Positions 22,916 to 36,386 of a stretch of DNA of 64,000 bases are shown piece by piece. A program made the translations under genes and the position numbers. The notes under the pieces are model-generated. The model was not told the DNA's origin and did not search any database. It worked only from the letters and a program-made list of their open reading frames with translations. The stretch's first letter is position 1. Every line of letters starts with the position of its first letter. The stretch is from Helichrysum umbraculigerum (Eukaryota > Streptophyta > Magnoliopsida > Asterales > Asteraceae): the NCBI GenBank assembly GCA_949592205.1, contig CATIUR010000002.1, positions 132,134,090-132,198,089 of the forward strand, written 5' to 3'.

Positions 22916-24338
22916 TCTTTTTTGAACTAACACAAATACATTTATATTTTTAAAACATACATTTAAATAAAAATGCATCAATTAAAAATAAAGACAAATT
23001 AAACATACCATAAAGTTAACAATAATGACTGATACGCCTAAAACTATACATTTGAATTTAGAACTAAAGATTTGATTGATGTATATTGTAAAATGATGAT
23101 TGGTAAATATAAGAGAGAATTAATCGAATACACGTGGCAAAAATTGTACGGTTAAATATAAATTCAGGTCTATATAATTGGGCATATTTAACATTATTCT
23201 AAAGATCTGCTCAAAAACATTACTCTAAAGTTAAACAATATGCAATTTTTTCTAATTAAATTGTACTAAAATAATGTATTAACATAGGCTTCACAACTCT
23301 AATTGTTTTTTCTTCAAAATACTAACTACAAACAATATACAAACCCAAATAATAAGCCCAAACTATTAAACCCATTCACTACCCAAAACCCTAAGTCTGT
23401 TGTTAATACTCTGATCGTTCTGACCATATACGAGATCACTAGAACAAAAAAACCCTCATTTTTTCATCTCTTCAATTGAAATTGAAATAAAAAACAAGAA
23501 AACCCTTCTTTTTTAAACCTTTGCACCCTCTCCGACCCCACCTCCGCGTCTCTTCTCTCGTCGCTTTACCAACGCATCGTAATCAACGCAACCCCACCGT
23601 GCGCCAGTGCCAACCGTGTCATCAAACCAACGCGCATAGGTTCCCACACCTACGCGTCTGTTGACAGTCGCCTAACCCATACTAATACAAGTGCTCTTTA
23701 AGATAAACATCTGGTAAAAAATTGCACTTTTTAAAAACCAAAAACACTTGAGCAATGCAATTAACAAAAACTAATAATGACAAACAAAAAAGGAAGTGAG
23801 TTAGACAAAAAAAGAAGCAAGGACAAAAAGAAACGAAGTGGCTTAGACAAATCTTTTTTGTCGATAACCTCAGACCAATCAATCAAATATGGATTAATAC
23901 GTAATCGATCGAACACTACTTGAAAACGGCTCTTCTACAAGGCTAACAAGTGAAGAATATAACTTCAGCCTTTAGCACCACCTTTCACGACTCACCTCTA
24001 ACTCCGCAAGGTGGTTAATACCATTCGCGGGCATACACCTACTTGAATGAATTTCTATAAGCATTACGTACTAATACATGTTTCTTAAAATGAACATGCA
24101 CCTAGTCAAGCGTTGCACTTTTTAAGAACTCAAAACAAGGCTATGCAATTTTCATAAATTAATGTCATAGAGGCGGACATTTTAAAATTACAATTTAGAC
24201 TCAGGAGTCAGGACTACCATTCACAACAATACACCTACTCAAATGAATTGTTGCTCTAGAGCTCTAACAAAATTCCAGAACAACGAAAGAAAACAAATCA
24301 TCATGTCATTTGCAGATATACCCACAACACACAGAAAA
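22916..24338. other. Intergenic: dispersed repeat and a local direct repeat
   Basis: 23050-23210 resembles the unit at 10380-10690. Two imperfect copies of a segment of about 100 bases lie at 23687-23790 and 24070-24170 (shared TTGCACTTTTTAA, ATGCAATT). The last part before 24339 would be the UTP13 3' UTR. No gene is seen. Confidence 0.45.
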
Positions 24339-27300
24339 TTATGCCTTAATTTTCTTGCTTGATCCATTTGATTTGTGAGACTTGCGTTTCTTTGAGAAAC
24401 GTTTCTTTGAACCTTCTACGTCAGCCTGTTCTTGCCCTTCAGTAGCAACCTCCATAGGATCCACCGCAGACTCGTCTTTCGGGTTGTCTACAACACCCAT
24501 TTCTGGTTCTGGTTCGACAACAGACATCCCGTTAAGTGTGTAGTCCAACAGGAATGTACTCCTTTCTAGTCTATCTATCCTGCTGTAATGTCTTTGCGAA
24601 TATGGGATGAGTCCTTCAAGAAGTTCTCCAACGCCTTTCATCTTATAAGCAAAAAAAAAAAAAAAAAAATACTGAAATGTGTGGTTTTTACTGAATTTTG
24701 AAACTTGAAGTCACAATAAACGAAGAATTTAACTTCATAACGCAAAACTATATCGGGACAGGAAAAGAACTTGTTACAAAGATAAAGTGGATACCTCAAC
24801 AATTTCTGTAGGTGGAAGAACGCTGAAAACCTGAAAAAGGACAAACTGGGCAATGTGGCAGAGCTTTGGCTTCGTGTTCCATTCTCTAATGTACTCCAAC
24901 AACTGACGATATTCTTCTGTGCTGAGAACACCAAGAGCTTTCTTCACCTGATCTTTGGCATCTACCCTCCTGCAACACGTTTCAGTTTTAAATATACAAA
25001 TTGAAGCCAAAACAGATAATATGTCGTGGTTGGGACCAGGAACAACAATGTCTGAATTTTCTATATATATGATTACAAATTAAAAAAAATTATGTAATTT
25101 CATTGAAGAAAATGATTTATGAGGTTTTTAAGAGGTTGTATGCATTCAGAATACACTATCAGCAAACATTCAACCTGTTTGCCACTTTGACCCATTTACA
25201 TTAAAGAGATTATTTATTTGACCCAGTTGACCTGTTAGAGATATTAACATAACACAAATCAACCTATTTCACAAGCATACAGGTCGAAATTGCAACTTCT
25301 AAAAATTTAAATTAATTTAGACTACTCTCGTTTTTACCGGCACAGTGCGCCAAATAACTCAAAGAGCTTGTGTGGCCTACGAAGCTCAAACGCAAGATGA
25401 ATGGCCTTTGTGTAGTTGGCATCTAATACAGCATTTTCAAGCTCTTGGCCTTTTAATATACTTTCCTCCTGCATAAACAAAGCCATTTCTAACTCCCATC
25501 AAGACCAAATACAGCAACAGAAATATCAACTTAAATTTTCCACATTCCTTAATCTAGAGGTCAAATATATTGACAATTAAAAATATAAAAAAACAAAATA
25601 TTACGCAAAATGAATTGTCAGATATGTTACCTCTTTCTGGAATGCATCCTCTTTATCTGCAGCAGTAGAATCATGCCACAGATTAATCATAGCATCACTG
25701 CCACCAGTGGCCAACATTTCTGTTTTCTTTCCAACAGTCAAGGCCCAGACCTAGAAAAATACATACCACAGAAAAAACAGGTAAATTATTACGGTGAGTG
25801 AAAAATGGGTGGGTTGACCCGCTGATACTTCCTAAATTTACAAGCAAGTACTTATATGGACGATTACATCTTTTAAATAACTTAGATTTCATAAGCACTT
25901 GAGTATGCTTTGGATGACTATTAAATTGTTTAACCCGTTTCCTTACAGATAAAACCTTTTTAACTTATCTATTTGACACATACACAATAAAATACAACTC
26001 AAATTTGTTTCCTTTCGTTAAACAACATAACAAAAGAGAGCAACTTCTAACCTTGTCCTCATGTTGATCATAAGTCGCTACGCACTCATTTGTCTTAACA
26101 GTCCAGAGCTTTACCAAACCGTCAGCACCTACATAACACATAATAATTACAGGTCTAACAATCACAAAGTAAAAACAATAGGGTGATGAGGTTTACATGG
26201 GGATAAAATGCTTCCTTACCACAAGAAACAAACTGAGCCCCACGAGTAAGAAATTGAACCTTGAATACACTCGACGTGTGTCCTTCAAATGTTTTTAAAC
26301 AAGAACCATCTGATATAGCCCAAATCTTTATAGTCTTGTCTCCAGAGCCAGTTATAACACACTGATCAACTGGGGAAAATTCTACAGACCAGATACCTCT
26401 TTTGTGCCCTTTAAGTACAACACCAGGAGTTAACTCTGGAAGCTTCCAGATACGGGCGGTACGATCCTGATAACAGAAAGTTGCAAGGTGAAAATTAGCC
26501 ACAGTAAGAATCAAAAATAAAGATATTGAGCATATACTAAATCATATATTTACGTGCTGGTTCTTAGATAAGTTGTTACCTGCTAGAAATTTAGATTACA
26601 GATAAGGGTATGAAGTGCAACCCATTTACATATCAGAATTTTTAATTTGGGATATGCACTTACATTTTATATCAAATTTAAAAAGTGGTCATAACTCGTA
26701 AAACAAATCAAAAGTTGCCCAAAGTGTATTAAATCTAACACATGGCACCATGGCAGAGGGTGTATGCCAGCCAACCGGAACCCATTTGATCCGCTACCTC
26801 CTCATTCCGTCACATCTAGTCACAAACTAAGTAACTGAATGCTTACAAGGCGTAATCCACCTACCTGGGAGCCACTACAAACAAGACTGTCATTTGGTGC
26901 AACAGCGAGAGCATTGATATCCTTATCGTGCGCTGCGGTAACTGCTTTAGATTTCAAACTAAATGCATCATTCACATCATCTGAAAGGTCATCTAAATTC
27001 CATACCTTGAGGGTAAGATCACTACAGATGACAACAAAATAATTTATAGAAAGTTAGAAACATTTATACCAGCAGAAAAAAGGTCAATGAAAAAGTGGAA
27101 GGTAATAGGGGAATGGCAATCAGCTTTACCTACTGCCACTAACGAAGAAATTATGTGATTTCTTTGCAAAAGCAATAGCTCCAATGCCTCCCATGTGACC
27201 TCTTCCTACTCCAATGCAACTTCGGCTGCTGGGATTCCATAATCTTACCTGCATAGACAACAAAAGCAGTCTGTAAATCCATAAAGCCAACAAAACACAA

Positions 27301-29102
27301 ATCAACAATCAAATACACCAAAGTATAATCAAAAAGAAAGCTCACAGTGTTATCTTTGCTCCCCGTTACAATCAAAGTTCTTCCGGAGCTTGTCGTACAT
27401 GTGTCAAGACATAGCACAATATCGGTGTGGCCGGCTAATACATACGAACATGACATCGAGGCAAGATCATACACTCGTACCTGCAAGTATACAATATCAT
27501 AGTATAAATCATCAGCCAAATCTCACATTAAAAAACAAACGTAATATAATAGTCTTAGCAGCATGCCTGTTCAACACTTGTAGCAACAGCAAGAAATTGT
27601 TCTTCAACACCCAAGAACTTCATGTCCACTATCTCCTCATTGTATCCTACAAGCCTCTTGTTAAGATTTAACTGAAAAGTTCCTTCAGAAGATTCAGTTG
27701 GGGAATAAAAGAGAAACTCCTGATCAGCAGTGACGCATAATAAGCCTTGACCGGAGGGCAACATCACAGCAGATGTGAAACCTCTTTTAGTTTCACCTTC
27801 ATCATCTTTACAGACTGTAACATCCGAAGATGCTTGCTGAAATAAGCACACTGCACTGTTGCAAAACAAGATTATCAATATCATATAAATATACATCCGT
27901 TGACAGCACTTTTATACGTGTTAACAAATAAAATTTCTTACCCACGAGAATTCCATATGCGCACAAGCCCATGTTCACCAACGGTGACAAACTGAAATGC
28001 CTGATCGCTAATTTTCATGCTTTGTAAACAAGAAGCAAATGGAGACGTTTTACCAATAACACATAGAGCTTCAATTGCCTCATTTGTAGGTACACCCATA
28101 GTGCAGCTGTAGTCATTAAGGTTCCACACGTTTACAGCCTATAGTTATCAGTACATCAGTTTTGGGATAGCAGATAGAGAAACATCAAACACATACAACG
28201 CAGCATCATAATAACAACAAAGTGGATGATAATATGGTATACTGATATAAAACCAATCAACATCAGATAAATAAATAGTTTAGAAATACCTTATCTCTGC
28301 CACCACTCAACAAAGTCGATCCATCTTCCGTTATTGCAATGGAAGTCACCGATGAAGTATGTCTTTTTAAAGTTGCAACACATTTCTTGCTTGTAAGATC
28401 CCAAATTCGTACAGTTGTATCATCGCTTCCAGAAAATAACTAAGTGAAAAAAAAAATACTAGTTTAATCAATTAAAAAACTTTTTTCATCAATGCTACAT
28501 AATTCTATATCATAAAAACTTACGAGTAAACGATTAGGATCAGGATGAAATATAACACTAGTCACAACTCCTTCATGTCCCTTAAAAGAATGCGTGCAAA
28601 ATCCACCATCAACATCCCACACAAGTACTTTGCAGTCAGCTCCGGCAGTTGCGAGCACTCCACCAGAAGCATGACATGCCATATCCATTACGGGACCCTG
28701 ATGACCCTGCACAACTCCAATAATACAATTACTATTATTATTATCTATTACTGTATGTATTTCTCGCAAGCAATCAATAAGCAAAATATAAAGTTGTAAA
28801 TTTACCTTCCAAGACCGCAAGCATTTAAGAGACTCAAGATCCCAAACCCTAATTAGACGACTATGACTGGCCGAAAAGAGAAATTTGTCATCAGGACTAA
28901 GAGCAAGTGCGGTAACCCGCTCAGAATCACCTTCAATAGTGGACTTAATTGAAGCAGTGGAAGAATCAACTAAATTTATAGTGTCGTTACACGCACAGGC
29001 AATAAACGATCCATTCGAAGAGACAGTGTACGGTCCACCGGAGTAAAACTGTTGCAACGACGGAACGCATCGATAATTCTTTTTCAACGTCACCGAAGCC
29101 AT
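24339..29102 (-). CDS. UTP13: UTP13 / TORMOZ, WD40 protein of the small-subunit processome
   Basis: Fourteen exons (5' to 3'): 29102-28806, 28706-28524, 28439-28290, 28138-27942, 27855-27567, 27480-27346, 27248-27130, 27021-26865, 26466-26220, 26128-26052, 25750-25631, 25468-25338, 24969-24795, 24641-24339. They join in frame to 859 residues. UTP13 (TBL3 in animals, TORMOZ in Arabidopsis) is a nucleolar member of the UTP-B complex that assembles on pre-rRNA with U3 snoRNA for 18S processing; loss in Arabidopsis disturbs early embryos. Residues 1-650 form many WD40 repeats in two propellers (LIRVWDLESL, VLVWDVDGGFC, TVRIWDLTSKK, TIKIWAISDGSC). About 655-795 is the Utp13 C-terminal domain (GQELENAVLDANYTKAI, YIREWNTKPKLCHIAQFVL). 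The tail is lysine-rich (KKRFSKKRKSHKS), a likely nuclear signal. Intron 5 seems to use a GC donor (see finding). Confidence 0.95.
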
Positions 29103-30955
29103 ATTAATTCACTTACAGGGCCTTAATTTATGCTGCATTGGTTATACAACAACACAGAGAATTAGTATATGCAGATACAGGGGTAAAGTTTTAACAGGTA
29201 AGTCAAAATACATAAACCCTAATTGCAAAACCAGGGAACAACTTATAAACAATTCGTTATTGTTAAACGCTAGTAACTTGTCTCTTTCATAATCATTTAT
29301 GCCTTTCTTCCTCATCTCACTCATCTCATAAATCATATCTATCAGTACCCACTCTCCCTCACACACTTCATCAAGATTCATCATTAGTTTATCTAAATTG
29401 CAACAATGGAGTTGTAACATATATAAATAATCACAATCGATTACCAGAAAAGCCATTAACTTTATACTCTTTTATTACCTTTTTGATTTCGAAAGTGTGG
29501 CTACTGAAAATCGAAGCAACACTAGCAGATCCAGGAATCGAAGACTCACAAAAGTTTTAGTGATGGCCGGTAGTTAACAGACAGAAAGAAAGAAACCATC
29601 GTTTTTTATTTTCAAAGAAAGAAAGAAAGAAACTTGAGAAGTGAGAAGTACGGCTGCTATTAATTTTGTTCCTTTGTAGGGTTTGATTCTTTTGTTTCCT
29701 AGTCAACCGGTCAACAAAAAACACCACCAAAAAAAAAAAAAAGGTTAACCCGCTAGTTCCGGATCACCGGTTCGACCAGAAAACCTGACGGGCCAACCCG
29801 AGTCGTAAAACAGTGAAACCCGCTCCTAGTTGACCAGTTCATATGCCCGGGTCCCGGTTCGACCGGTCCGGCCGACCGGGTCAACCCGGATTTTAAAACA
29901 TTGATAATATCTAACAATTTGTCTATTGGACCGAGGTATCTTATTTGGAACAATTAACTCTTTATTAATTTAGTTATAGCTTTGGAATGATACAAGTCCT
30001 GTGTCGGATGAAGAGTTTGATGAATGGGTATTTCAATCGGGAAAGGTGCTTCATAAAAATCATGTTAAGGACGTCGAGGCATATTAAGTTATCAATTTAT
30101 GCCCGATATGTTATAAAAATGAAACGATTATATTTGTTGAACATGAAGCTACTGTTTTATTGCTATCCTGTCTTTTTCTTTGCCGTAATAGATTAGATAC
30201 TTTTGTAGATTGATTTTGAATCCCTATTTTGTACTGTCTTTTTGTGTCTGCTAGTTAAAATCTTTGCTATTACTATTTGTTTCTTTTATAGAATTGTTAC
30301 TATTTTGTACCCTCTCTTTTTTGGTCTAGATTCACTCGAAGAATCACTTTTTGTGGATGATAGTTTAATATATCTAATAGCTCATTTGATCACAAATTCA
30401 ACAATATGGCTAATTATAATGTATCGAACCCTTAAAAATGTTTAGTTCATATAGTGCTATTTAGTTTGTCTAGTGTCTACTGCTTGATGTGATACAACTA
30501 GATTAGTCTAGATTTAAATGTTGAACCTTCAGAGTAGCAAGGTAGAAACGGGACCGAGTAAGCAATGTCATTTGGTGCACCATACCTTGTGGTTTTAAGT
30601 TGGTATCTACCTTGCATATGTAAATAACTTAATACGATATGATTCTACTTTTAGCTATAACCAACAACTTAGCACTTTGTAATATTTATGATCTTAATGC
30701 ATGATGCCGATTTACAACCAACAACTTAGCACTCTGTAATAGTTTATTATGATGTTAACTATTAGTTATCATACATTCATGGTATTAGCCACATTCAATA
30801 CTATAATATTTTCATGCTAAATGTAGCTTTTCTCTTAACGTTCGTAAATGTATTAGTCAATTTTGATGTTAGTTTTGTTAGTATTGAATAATAGGATTGC
30901 ATCTAGAAATGTCCATTTATATACATGACTTGTACAAAAGGTACCTAACTGAATC
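29103..30955. other. Intergenic between UTP13 and the nested LTRs
   Basis: 29103-29700 should hold the UTP13 promoter and 5' UTR; no clear TATA box is seen. 29753-29890 is a GC-rich stretch of CCGGTTCGACCGG-type motifs seen in many plant hAT-like fragments. 29975-30095 could be a decayed exon (reading SDEEFDEWVFQSGKVLH, then a stop), unidentified. At 30661-30735 a 58-base tandem pair shares ACCAACAACTTAGCACT. Confidence 0.45.
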
Positions 30956-31145
30956 AAGTTTGTAACACCCCAAAATCCAAAAGTATTATTGTGGTAAAAG
31001 TTAAAGTAATTGTTTTAAGTTATTATTATTTTAGGTGATATAAAATAATAATAACTGTAGTCGGTTTTAAAGTTCCAGACAATGATAATCACGAGGAGTA
31101 AAATTTAAATAAATACATATATATCCATATATGTACGTACGTTTC

Positions 31146-33886
31146 TGTAACACCCCCAAATTTACTGTTGGCGGAAGCATACTTTGGGGTGCTACTAATC
31201 AATACACAAAGCACATAAGATACATAATGAACGACCACTACATGCGTCGTTTTACAAATACATTGATTAACGTAAAAGTCTACATATGTTTTACAAAAGA
31301 CGAGTTCGCATAGATATTTGAGAGATTCTAATACATATATAATTTTAGCAAAATATAGAAATGCAGGGAAATCTCTTGATGTTTATATGATTGCATGCGA
31401 CTCGAGCTACAGTATCCTGATGGGCAGTCCAACCTACTGCTGAGTACCTGAGATAACATGCTAAAAGGTCAGCTATAAAGCTGGTGAGCTCACAGGTTTG
31501 ATATGATAATATATGATTTGTGAACCGCAAGATTTAATGATTTGATTTACAAAGCATGTAAATAATTGAATAATGAGTATCACCTGAATATTTGTAATTA
31601 AACAAATAAGTAAAGATTGATACAACTAACATGAGCACATAGTCTGAGCTTAACTGAGGGGTCAGGATCACAATCAAGTGCCTGATCGAGGGTGCCTCTA
31701 TGCGTATGCCTAATCAACATACGTTTGAACAAATGATAATGCGTCCGTTTGACAGGTTAGTGCTTGCTAACTCGGACGGGGATTGTCAATCCCATATGGT
31801 ACCACACACTAACATTCACGCTAAATCATATTAACAGAACTATGCTTCAGAGGACTTTGATTGATTAGATGAAAACATCTCATGCAGCATACGTGATAAT
31901 TTGATACTTGCGTTCACATGTAAAACAAAACAGAGCATGTATCTCACCCCTAGGTAAAAGCAATTAAAATAGGGGCTATGAGACTCACCTGAGTCTGATG
32001 AATTGTTATCCAACAATTATAATGATTCACAATGATTTGATGTCGTTACAACGACTGAACCTGCAGGGCGTCTTAGACGCGCAAGGTTTTGATAATGATT
32101 AGATATTAAACCTGCCAGGCGTATTAAACGCGCAAGGTTTTGATTGATTAGATGACTCTACGGACCATCTATGCTAGTTGTTCCCTCAACTAGTTATGCC
32201 CAAATACTTTGGTTGTCGATTATGTTTGAGTTTTGAAAATGTATACGGGTCGTTGGTGATGGTTTGTAATAATAATTTCAAACTATTATTATTATACATG
32301 ATTTGTTGTGCTTATAAAAGTGTATGTGCTTCATATATAAGTCGTATCGTATAGGTTTAGTTGTTAATCAAGTTCATTATATCCGTTACACTTTATTTCA
32401 TAATTTACAAAATTTGGTACGAGTCTGAAAACAGTAATCTGCCATTTTCGGCCCCTAAACGACCCCGGATGGCCTAAAACTGACAAGGCTAAGGTACTTA
32501 GCATTGATTATTGGGTCGCTTCCGAGTGACCTAGCGAATTTGAGCTCAATCCGTTATAATAAATTTTTCATCGAGAAGCTACCCTGTTTTACGTTAAATC
32601 GTCGACGTTTTCGAAAATTTATTTGTTCTGTTTTACCTAGAATTCGCCGGGCTAGTTTATTGATCCGTTGGATAATGAAATATAAAGGGGGAATCCGCCG
32701 GATTCCCTTGAATCCGCCGGATTGGTGGCGTTTGTGGGGAATACGCCGTATTCCCTTGAATACGCCGTATTCCCTTGAATACGCCGTATTCCGGAAAAAT
32801 AGAGGGAATACGCCGTATTCCCTTGAATACGCCGTATTCCGAAGAGGCGCCGGGTAGATCATGTTTTCTGGGCGGGAATACGCCGTATTCCCTTGAATAC
32901 GCCATATTCCGAGGTCTGGTTCAAGTCTGTCGTTCCAAAATTTCACCCAAACCCAATCTAATCCGCATTTTAACTAATACTTGATCATTCTAACACTAAT
33001 ACATGATAATATAAGTAATTCAAACATTATAAGTTAAGAAAAACGAGTCGTTTCATACCGAGTTAAAAATGGAGAATTGGAGAGAACGAAGATGATGATA
33101 GTGGATTCCACGATGTAGATGATCACGATGAGGATGATGATTATGTTGTTGTTGATTGTTATTGTTGGTGTTGTTTTGTTTTTGTGAAACCGAGAGAGAA
33201 AAAGAGAAAAGATTGAGAATGAAATGAAGTGAAGAAGGGTGCGTTTGGTGTTAGCTGGCCAACTCAATTATTTGAGTTGGTTGGCTAATATTCACAGTAC
33301 AAAACACCCGTGTTTGTTTACCCGATCGTAAAAGTAGTATAATGTTTTAAATTGATAAATTCCTAAAAATGAAGTCGTATTTACTTTTATTTGAAGTATA
33401 TATTGTATAAAAATACTTTTCGTGAGATATAAAAATATATCTTTGTTTTATGTTTGAGAGACGGATATAATTTAATTGGTTTCGTCGCGTTTGGGTAAGA
33501 AGGTATAAAACGAAATATGTTTTATTTTATCTAATGTAATTAATAATTACTATCGCCAATAATAATACATTATTTATATGTTTTGTCGCGAATGTTTTTA
33601 CATTAGTACGATACGAATACTTTATATATTATATAAATAATATATAATAATATGTGGATATTAAATAATAATTCTGTATTACTTAATATTTGTTTTTCAC
33701 CAACGCCGTATAATTGAATCGGAATTCGGCCGATTTGAAAATGAACGATTAAATCTAATCGAGTACTGATATATATTCATCCATATATATTTTGATACAT
33801 ACAATTAGCCTAATACATAGCACTAACTACATGTATTACATAATGATTAGGAACTAATTTCTAGTCCTAATTTGACGGGTGTCACA
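31146..33886 (-). mobile_element. Solo LTR of gypsy family 2, nested in the outer LTR
   Basis: Minus strand start TGTGACACCCGTCAAATTAG (33886) and end GGGGGTGTTACA (31146), 2741 bp, flanked by the perfect 5-bp repeat GTTTC (31141-31145 and 33887-33891). Its whole length matches, in opposite orientation, the LTR at 60527-63390: shared blocks include TAACTAGTTGAGGGAACAAC, CTTGCGCGTCTAAGACGC, ACCTGTGAGCTCACCAGC and GCATGTAGTGGTCGTTCATT. No internal element sequence remains. Confidence 0.93.
32688..32912. repeat. Array of nine GAATNCGCCGNATTC palindromes in the family 2 solo LTR
   Basis: Nine units, mostly in pairs joined by TT (GGGAATACGCCGTATTCCC-TT-GAATACGCCGTATTCC). The first two are the C/G version (GAATCCGCCGGATTC), the other seven the A/T version; the last has one change (GCCATATTC). 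Spacers are 10-35 bases. Long stop-free frames cover it on both strands. Confidence 0.92.
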
Positions 33887-34767
33887 GTTTCATAATCAAT
33901 CTCAAAACATTCCCAGAAGCTCCAGGAAGAAAGAAAATACGATGGAACCAAAAATCCTAAACCAAAATCAGTTTCAAACACTAACTTGAAGCTAGAGAAT
34001 TCAAATTTATCATCGTTTAATCGTTTCTAACACAAGGTAATCATGGTTCTTGTTAAATTTTGATTTGAAACTTTGAGTTTCATGGGGTTTTAAAGGGTTT
34101 GAGTGAGTGATCAATTCTAAGATGAAATTAGGGTTAATTATGATTGATTAGTGATGTATAAGTGTATAGATGATTGTTGTTAATACTAATTCAACCTAAA
34201 AGTGGATAATATGATTTGTGTGATTAGTGATCAAAGTGGGTTTTGATCAAGTGAGTATGATTTGGTGTTAATTCACCTTAATTTGTAGCTAGAAATGTTG
34301 TTGGAGTGTTATTAGTGAAAATTGAATTAGTAAATCAAGTAGTTAAACACTTAAGTTTTATATAATCATGAAAGTGATCATGGTTTTGCTGATAAAGTGA
34401 TGAAAATGATGAATATAATGAGTTAGTGATGATTAAAGTGGTAAAACATAACTAATGAAATGGTGTAATTGTGTTTAATTCACCATGGTTATTAGTTTAG
34501 AAGGGTTGTTATTATGATACTTAATCATAATTAAAGTGGTAATTCAAGTGATTAGATATGTGAGTTGAAAGTGATCAATCCAAAGGGGTGATGGATTGAT
34601 GATTGTGATTAGTTGATTATGATGATTATGGGTTACTAAATGTGTTATTGTGTTAATATGATATATGCTAGGTGATCAAGAGTGGTGGCATTCTTAATCT
34701 AGTGTGAAATCGTGTAATTGCCTAAAAAGCAAAGGTGAATGATATGGGGGTTAAATGGGTAATGATT

Positions 34768-35045
34768 GTGTGTTCCGGGTTACTTCCAAGTAAGAGGTTC
34801 ATACAATCGTGTGGTATATGATTTGTTTCTTGTCTTGTGTTTAATTGTTGGTTAATCATGAGGTGTTATAGCACGTTATGTTGAATACGTGCTAGATGAA
34901 TTGTGTTGATAAACATGTGATATGTGTGTTCCAGATTGCTTCCGAGCAAGAGGTTCATACAATCAAGTGGTGTATTATCTTGTTTCTATTATTGTTGATA
35001 TGGCACGTTATGTTGAATACGTGCTAAGATGATTAGTGTTGACAG
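34768..35045. repeat. Two tandem copies of a 156-bp unit inside the outer LTR
   Basis: Shared segments at a constant offset of about 156: TGTTCC at 34771 and 34927, AAGAGGTTCATACAATC, GCACGTTATGTTGAATACGT. The second copy is shortened. Confidence 0.75.
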
Positions 35046-36287
35046 AGTTTGTTGATATGTGGAAGATTTCGTGGATTATGTAGAATGAGCCTTTGTAGAG
35101 ATTCAGTGTTGTTTACGAATACGTGCTTGCACGTTATTATGACCTTGGTATGCATACTCATGCTGACGTAGCTGGTATGATACTAAGAGATATGATTTTA
35201 GTACTCATGATGTAGCTGGTACTAATCAGTGTTGACTTGGCATTCATTTCGACGTGATCTGGTGCTAAGTGATTATGGCCGCGGATCCGCATAGTGTTCA
35301 GAGAAGTCTCTACAATTGCTCAGTAGTTTTGTGATTAAGCAAATATGTGTGGTTAATATTTGCTAAGTGTTGTTTCAGTGTTGTTTTTGTGGATTATTTA
35401 TTTAATTGCTCGTATGCTCACTAAGCGTTTTACTTACCCCTTTAGTTGTTTTATGTTGTAGGTACATGGTTCGGTTGAACCAAATAAGATGATATGTGGT
35501 TGCAAGGGGGTGGCTTGGATTGGAGCTTGCTCTATGGTTAGACAAGTTCTTCCTTCTTTTGAATTATCGTTGTGAATTGCCATTGAGTAAATCGCCCAAA
35601 ACAATAATTTGATGACACATGTTGAATAAGGTTAAAGTGTCTAGTGAATTGTGGAAGTATGCCTTTGACTTGATAAAGTCAAAGTAGAGAGTGGTCAAAG
35701 TCAATGTTGAAAATTGTGGTGTCAAAATGGGTGAGAACCATGTTGTAAAGTTGAAAGTTTTGTTAGATGTGAAAGTTGTGATATTAGTCATATTTTGGAT
35801 GGAAATGTGATCAAGGTGTCAAATGTGGAATTTTGGTTCATTTGTATGGTAATTAATCGTTACTCATGTTTAGTTGTTGTAAATGAAGTTGAAATCTGAG
35901 GTCAAATGATTAATGTGTTGTGATTTTGTAAAAAGTGTCAAAATGGGCTTAAAACGGGTCAACAAGTTAAAATGAACCAAGATAGAAGTAGGGTACTTTT
36001 ATTGTTGGGTTTTGACTCAATGTCGATAGTGGAATATGTTGGTAAAAAGTCAAAGTCTGAAACCAAGTGGTTTGGAAACTTGGTTGTCCTCAAAAAGTGG
36101 TCGAAATGACCATAAATTGGTGAGACGTCTGTTTTCTTCGTTAACGTGAAATTTGAAAAAGTGTAAAAAGGGAAACCTTTATATTGTTATATTGGAGGTG
36201 CATGAAAAATTTCAGGTCTTAACTCTTAACGAGTAAAAAGTTATGCGCGTGCAAAGTTCGTATTTAAAATTGAGTTGTGCAGGCCTT

Positions 36288-36386
36288 ATTCGCGGGGAAT
36301 GGGAGTTATTCCTGGGGAATCCGAATCTAAATGTTAACAGCAGGCCTGATTCCTAGGGAAAGGGAGTCATTCCCGGGGAATCTTTT
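36288..36386. repeat. Two pairs of ATTCC-GGAAT palindromes in the outer LTR
   Basis: Two segments share the plan GCAGGCCT-n-ATTC..GGGAA-GGGAGT-n-ATTCC..GGGGAATC: TTATTCGCGGGGAAT with TTATTCCTGGGGAATCC, and GATTCCTAGGGAAA with TCATTCCCGGGGAATC. The arms are those of the other arrays turned inside out (ATTC first, GAAT second). Confidence 0.75.
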
